This document shows, in pieces, positions 57,807 to 64,000 of a stretch of 64,000 nucleotides of DNA (position 1 is its first letter; the number at the start of each line of letters is the position of its first letter). Both the position numbers and the translations under genes were made by a program. The notes under the pieces were generated by a model, which saw nothing but the letters and a program-made list of their open reading frames with translations, ran no database searches and was not told where the DNA came from. Location of the stretch: positions 29,731,891-29,795,890 of the forward strand of contig CM017558.1 of the NCBI GenBank assembly GCA_007844125.1, written 5' to 3'. The DNA is from Sinonovacula constricta. Taxonomy: Eukaryota > Mollusca > Bivalvia > Cardiida > Solecurtidae.

Positions 57807-59755
57807 AAAACGTAATATCGAATAGCAAAGTTTTTCATGCCTTTGCTTAAAATAGCATTTGGAATTGTGTGTTTTCTGTGAAACAGATATACAAGCATAT
57901 TTATAAAAATAGTTAAATATACGTACATTTTAAGGTTGTTTAGAGGCTCTGTGGAAATTAAAGTATGGAGATTTTATTTCAAGGAAATTTATTCATCAGT
58001 AAGCATTTTGGAAATACTTTTTGGAGAAAAACATTACAAGATACCCTTATAAAACAGAACAAAACCGCTCTATCTCCCTCATTTTATGGCATTCCTTTTG
58101 TCAGAATATGCAGTACTACGAGCATTTTTATTTTTAAATTTTAGGGATTCTTTCAACTGGTATATTCCTATTATATTAACTATAATTTTATAACCTCATC
58201 AAAAGGTGTGTGTCGATCGAGGCCACCCGCTTCACACCGTACATCAGAAATATGCGTGTTGCTTACGAGGATAAATGAATAAACAAAACATAGCAAAAAT
58301 ACATGAAATTAAAGTCAATACATCTATATCTGTTTTCAGTGTGGGTTCGAGTCTTGATCGAGCAGATGATTTAATGTGGAAATATCTTACAGCTGACCTC
58401 CTGTTTTAAAATACCTTTTATTCTTACGTGTTATATGTCTAAAAGGTATCAAAGCATATTATTTTCTCAAATTGTTTAAAAATGTAATTGTGAGAAGAAA
58501 AAGTAGCGGCTTGTTTAATGCATGGAAATGTAAAAAACACCACAATCTTTTTGAAACGAACGCTTAATATTTGATAATCAATCAAATCGTAAACGAGCGA
58601 ACTAAATAAAAAAGGTTTATTAAACTCTGAAATCAAAACAATTATACCAGAAATTAAACTTTGAATTGTATTTATTTCTTTTAAGATTACTATTACTTCG
58701 AACTCACCTAAATAAAAGTAGATAAAATATAGCTCTCCGTTTGAAAATGTTCAAATTTTGAGCATACACAACCTTATTTAGACCCCCAATTGCGATCGAT
58801 ATTTGTTTGAGGTGGAAATCTTTCGACATTGTTCGAACCAAAATCCCGTACAATCAACGAGCCGGTAAAAATCCTTTATTCTCGACTCATGATTATAAAT
58901 AACGCATGCGCAGTTTCTTGTGAACGCAATGGCGAATGTATACACGTTGCAATAGACGATTTTGAATCGAAAAACGTGTTTGGCTGAAACGAAGAGATAG
59001 TGACAAGAAAAAAAATGTGCCAGGGTAAAATTAAACCAGGAAAACTTTCCAGAACTTGATTCAATTATAGGACGAAACTAGAAAAAAAAGGATTTTACGC
59101 AGCCGTCACAGCTAGAAACGATCAGCATAGAATAAGTAGTTCAACAATCTTATTTCGGTTATTCAGTGTGTAAATTTTTGTTTCTGTATGCATACGACAT
59201 TTTTCAAAGGGTACGTGCTTGTTTGTTGTTGGACCATTACAAAACATGTATATATTGCATGCCGACGACTGCTCACTTCGGTGACGTAAATCATTCATAA
59301 TATATTAAAGACCGTGTTGAGCAATATGCAAATGCTCACCACTAAACACGGTGATTATCAATAAGTTGTAAAACCTTCAAGTTACCTTATTACTGACACT
59401 TTAAAATTATTGTTTAAAATTAAAATGAAATATAAAGTAAATCGGATTCATAAGCAGCAAATCAGTATTTTTATGATCATATTTCTGAATCAGATACATT
59501 GATAGTTTGTTAACAAATTCCCTATTGCTAGGAATTTGTCATATATTCTTATGCTAATATTGGATAGGTCTGTGGTTTAAATTGCCATGGAGACGCCACT
59601 TCTGCGCCTGTTATATTTTGCGCCATGGCCTACTTTGCAGTAGCCTGGATGTGTTGTGATATTAAACGGTGGTGTATACTAGAACCAGAGATATGGTGAA
59701 TAACTGTATGCTAGGGGAGAAAAGTGTAGCCATTTCAAGGGTAGTTTATTAACAC
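57807..59755. other. Intergenic with a SINE-like head at 58338-58400 and an NRF1-like site
   Basis: gtgggttcgagtcttgatcg at about 58341 looks like a pol III B box of a degraded tRNA-derived element. acgcatgcgcagt at about 58902 matches the NRF1-type motif, with tgacgtaa at 59282. No first exon could be tied to these. Confidence 0.35.
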
Positions 59756-59830
59756 AGCCTGTTTAGCTCAGTTGGTAAAGCAATCAGCTAGCATTTGGGA
59801 GGCCTGTGGTTTGAATCTTGACGAGGCTCA
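59756..59830 (+). repeat. tRNA-like sequence, probably a decayed SINE head
   Basis: tagctcagttggtaaagc is a good A box and ggtttgaatct a mutated B box at the usual spacing. The anticodon arm does not pair and the acceptor stem matches only partly, so this is not called as a functional tRNA. Confidence 0.6.
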
Positions 59831-60539
59831 CAAACATACAAACCATTCAATGAATCAGCAAGAATATTGTCATTCTCATAATATTTATAGAGTTTAAACA
59901 TAATTTTCATATGGGTTTACATTTATAAAGATCATGAACGCTATAGAGAACTACCCAATATGTGAGATAAATTAATGCCTGATAATGCAATGCTCTATGA
60001 CAAATCAGGAAAGGTTGGGATGAATTTTGTTTCAATCACTCAAACTGTTTGATGATTAAATTAGAAACCTAGATATGAGATAATATCGTAAAATGCAAAC
60101 AGCAACTTATATCAAGTTGTTTGCCGCAACAGGGACCCGAGTATAGTCCTTCATTAAAAGATGCCATTCAATGCAACTTCACAGCTCAACTGTCATTTTT
60201 GCTGATTTCGAAATACATGACTACAGTGGTGTAGTAAGACCCATTACAAACTTCCTGGTAGAACCACTGGTGTACTGCAGCCCAAATGGAATTTAAAGTT
60301 TATGTAAATAGTTATTCTGTATTGCCAACTAGAGAACATAAAACAGTATATCTGTCTTATAGGCTGAAATAATGTTCTGAAGACTAAGTCTTACATTTAA
60401 ATTTGCTTGTGATTAGGGAGCCCCGTATGTTAAATGCACGATTTTAACGCTCACGTCATGGGATACTATTCCATTGAGAGTGACAACTTCATTTGGGTAG
60501 ATATTTTAGCTGTGATATGCTACTGGTGGTTATACCGAT

Positions 60540-60935
60540 AAAAAAGTGGTCTTTTCGTACATTAGTTGCTTAAAGTTGTCAATTTGAACATATTGATATT
60601 TAGTGTGACTTTACATTTGACAAAAACAAATTTGATTACAAAACAAAAACAGTTATGGAAGTTGTTGTCTCCCAGCAAATGCACATTTTATTATATTATA
60701 TACACTTTATAAGAACAACGGATTTAGTTTTTTTCCTCGTCAACTAAATTCTCGGATGTAAATTATAATGGTATTTTCTTTGCAACCAATAAAGGCACAG
60801 AAGTTACTGGTACAATGCTGATGGGTTGTATAGCAACATAAAGAAAGCAGCAAATTGTATCTGCATTCTTCACTGGTGAGTGCTGAAGGCAAAATGGAAA
60901 GAATAAGGCAGTCTGGTGTGGATGAAAATGTCATA
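60540..60935. repeat. Tandem pair unit A (older copy)
   Basis: Shares agttgcttaaagttg, aacagttatggaag-tgttg, tctcccagcaaatgcacat, cctcgtcaact, ataatggtattttctttgca and gcattcttcactggtga with 62645-63008. Divergence is moderate. Confidence 0.9.
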
Positions 60936-61130
60936 ATCAATAACAATGATGTTACATTTGTGTTATTTATTTTTCAACCTAGGCACAACCTTAAACATGA
61001 TAATACAATGAAGTATTAAAACAGCAATTAAGTTGAGCCTGCAATCCACCACCCTGGTCTTCACTTCCTTGCAATGTTCTTAAAACACATACTTAATTTC
61101 TTATTTCAGTTCTATCTTAATAACATCTTA

Positions 61131-61133
<3 letters not shown>

Positions 61134-61205
<72 letters not shown>
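61134..61205. repeat. (AT)n microsatellite
   Basis: About 70 bp of TA repeat between unit A and unit B of the tandem structure. Confidence 0.97.
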
Positions 61206-61208
<3 letters not shown>

Positions 61209-61964
61209 AATTTGCAGTAATTACATTTTGCGTTGGATTTGTCTACGGACCTCACGAAATGTGGCCAAGCATCGGACTGAAGATTGGAAGGCATAACTAA
61301 TGATTTGTTTAGGAAGTGAATGTCAAGATCACCGTGATCGAATGAAAACATAATAAATTCATCAATTCATTTATACAATCCAAACGGACTTAATTAAACA
61401 TGAGTAACTGATCTTTGCCGACAAACCTGTTAATTGTCTTTATAATTGTAGCTATATCTCTTCTTAATAAAGCCGAACAAACGAAAGCAAAGATAATAAT
61501 CCTTAATCAAAATGGATAAGTAATAGCTTCAAACAATGGCTGTTAATTGGCAAATTATTTTACATAAGCTTTAGCACATTTCTGAAACTGTGAAGTTCAT
61601 CAACAAAATTAAAGGTAGTATTCGCTGAACAAAATGGATCAGTAGAAGCTTCAAACGTTGGCGGTTAATAAGCATGTTATTATACATACTATCATGCTTT
61701 CGCACATTTCTAAAACTGTGAAGCCTACTATACAATACTGCGTGTCACCACCTGTCACCACCTGCCGATAATCCGTTACACCTGCGTATGCGTGAATGCA
61801 CACTGACATGACAGCAGAAAGATAACTTAGCAAAATGGCCAAAACATTTAATTAAATGTTTAAAATTTTACATTTTTAAGCGAATATCCGTATACCAAAG
61901 TCGATTCGGATATCCGATGATTCGAACGGATATCCGGATTTCCGTATATCCGTTGATATCCCTA

Positions 61965-62640
61965 GTCAAAACATCCCTTCTTCTAACCGGTGTCTCAAAA
62001 TCACTTAAATGATCAACACAATCAAATAAACAATCTCAAAGTAAAAAATAACAAGATATGTATCTGCTTCATTAAAAAGAAAATAAGTTGTATGACAAGA
62101 TAGTTATTTTAGTTAGTGCACTATTTTACAGACATGCACTAGTGTAGTCGTGTTTTGCCTCCCCACCCCCTCCCCACTACCTCTATGATACCACACTATC
62201 ATGTCTGTACACTACCCATAAAATGAGAACATTAGTAATAACGATAGAGACGAGCTAGCATATTTTCAAAGACTTTGGCATGACATGTTCTGTGATGAAA
62301 CCCAAAAGCCTATAGGGCTTTTGGTTTATAAAACTACCATAACAAATGTACTTTTTCTACATAAAAATACATGTAGCCTCCATGCTGCACCATAATAATG
62401 CCATGTTAAAGGGACTTTCAAAGTTTTGCCTCAGACAAACAGAACCACGCATGGGTAAAAATCAACACTTAGGCATTTAAACTGATGTGTCACTGTCAAG
62501 CCAATTATTGTATTGTTTGTGACTGACAAATACAAATGAAATTTAGCAAGAAACACATATAAGAAATAGGCATTACTTGCGCGTTAATCTGAAGCAGCTT
62601 AAAGAAGTTAAAAATCATTGCAGCACTATGAGGTTCTACC
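61965..62640. repeat. Tandem pair unit B, copy 1
   Basis: Nearly identical to 63070-63737 at an offset of about 1105 bp, from catcccttcttctaaccggt to attgcagcactatgag. Few substitutions, so the duplication is recent. Includes a self-complementary aaagcctatagggctttt block. Confidence 0.95.
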
Positions 62641-62644
62641 GAGA

Positions 62645-63010
62645 AATAAAAATGGGTATTTTCCCACACTAGTTGCTTAAAGTTGCCAATACGAACATAT
62701 GTGTTATTTAGTGTGCCTTTACAATTGACGAAAATAAATTTGATTACACAACAACAACAGTTATGGAAGCTGTTGTCTCCCAGCAAATGCACATACATTA
62801 TTATATTTTGCATATACCCTATATAAGAACAGCGGGTTAAGTTCTTTTCCTCGTCAACTTAATGAACTGATGTAAAATATAATGGTATTTTCTTTGCAAC
62901 CAACAAAGGCACAGAAGTTACTGCTACGATGGTGGTGGGTTTTATATCAACATAAAGAAAGCAGCAAATGTATCTGCATTCTTCACTGGTGACTTCCGAA
63001 GGCAAAATGG
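62645..63010. repeat. Tandem pair unit A', newer copy
   Basis: Second copy of unit A, between B and B'. See 60540 for the shared blocks. Confidence 0.9.
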
Positions 63011-63069
63011 TTAGGGAAAAGTTACTGTCATTCCTGAATGATCAATCCGTTAGCATCATGCCTTCATCT

Positions 63070-63737
63070 GTCAAAACATCCCTTCTTCTAACCGGTGTCT
63101 CAAAATCACTTAATCGATCAACAAAATCAAATAAACAATCTCAAAGTAAAAATAATATGATATATATCTGCTTCATTTGAGAAAGTAAGTTGTATGACAA
63201 GATAGTAATTTTAGTTAGTGCACTACTTTTACAGACATGCACTAGTGTAGTTGTGTGTTGCCTCCCAAGCCCCCTACCCACTACCTCTATGATACCACAC
63301 TATCATGTCTGTACACTACCCATAAAATGAGAACATTAGTAATAACGATAGAGACGAGCTAGCATATTTTCAAAGACTTTGGCATGACATGTTCTGTGAT
63401 GAAACCCAAAAGCCTATAGGGCTTTTGGTTTATAAAACTACCATAACAAATGTACTTTTTCTACATAAAAATACATGCAGCCTCCATGCTGCACCAAAAT
63501 AATGCCATGTTAAAGGGACTATCAAAGTTTTGCCTCAGACAAACAGAACCACGCATTGGTAAAAATCAACATTAAGGCATTTAAACTGATGTGTCACTAT
63601 CATGCCAATTATTGTATTGTTTGTAACTGACAAATACAAATGAAATTTAGCAAGAAACACATATAAGAAATAGACATTACTTGCGTGTTAATCTGAAGCA
63701 GCTTAAAGAAGTTAAAAATCATTGCAGCACTATGAGC
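63070..63737. repeat. Tandem pair unit B', copy 2
   Basis: Second copy of unit B. The short open frame 62968-63180 spans the A'/B' junction and is not supported as a gene. Confidence 0.95.
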
Positions 63738-63786
63738 CTCACAAACGAACAACAACATAATATTTTGAAGGGCAGTTAGTTATCAT

Positions 63787-64000
63787 ATAGGGGTCAGATG
63801 TTATACTTCATTATACTATTTATTGTCGTTGATCAAGGCCTTGCTTTTTTGGAACTCAAACAGTGCAAGAGAGCGATAAAGACCCTTATCGGTTTCATAA
63901 GTGTCATAGACATGTTTAAGTTATAGTAAGCAAGAAATATCAGTTTTGTTTACAGACCTGAAGAAGTATATATTGGGTTTATTGTCCGAGGAACATAATT
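63787..64000. repeat. Dispersed repeat (partner at 15778-15985), runs off the window
   Basis: Near-identical to the copy 48 kb upstream, up to tttattgtcc at the right edge, where SINE-B sequence also begins at the other copy. The element continues beyond the window. Confidence 0.85.

Noticed and set aside
59756..59830. Functional tRNA gene
   Set aside because: A and B boxes are present but the anticodon arm does not pair and the acceptor stem is poor; more like a SINE head.

Overview
The window looks like an intron-rich, AT-rich animal nuclear genome, most likely a marine or freshwater bivalve mollusc. This is inferred from the gene families (tandem-domain receptor tyrosine phosphatase; fucolectin-like plus EGF-like receptor), from short phase-1 EGF exons, from abundant tRNA-derived SINEs and long (AT)n, (GA)n, (CA)n and trinucleotide microsatellites, and from the absence of any bacterial-style operon. 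No species can be named from sequence alone.

Layout. (1) 491-14903, plus strand: the 3' part of a receptor-type protein tyrosine phosphatase gene, 18 exons that join in frame to 677 residues: a transmembrane segment, a juxtamembrane region, a catalytic-type D1 domain and a D2 domain with a degraded WPD loop. Its extracellular exons lie before the window. (2) 14904-25781: intergenic, with SINEs, microsatellites, a pogo/Tigger-like terminal-inverted-repeat element and an orphan duplicated copy of the next gene's signal-peptide exon (21108-21162). (3) 25782-53304, plus strand: a complete receptor gene of 15 callable exons (762 residues): signal peptide, EGF-like module, two fucolectin-type (F5/8-like) galactose-binding modules, an EGF-like array, one transmembrane helix and a 50-residue cytoplasmic tail with three spaced tyrosines (YEEP, PAYD, VYINEM). 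At least four decayed EGF exons lie among the live ones, and a minus-strand THAP-like exon lies in one intron. (4) 53305-64000: gene-poor, with minisatellites, SINE copies and a recent tandem duplication of an A-B repeat pair.

How they may work together (inference). The second gene has tyrosine motifs suited to SH2 docking but no kinase or phosphatase domain. Its neighbour is a transmembrane phosphatase. They could be a phosphotyrosine substrate or scaffold receptor and its opposing phosphatase, or both could derive from one ancestral lectin/EGF receptor phosphatase. All exon limits were set by eye from AG/GT sites, reading phase and family motifs. No transcript or database search was available.
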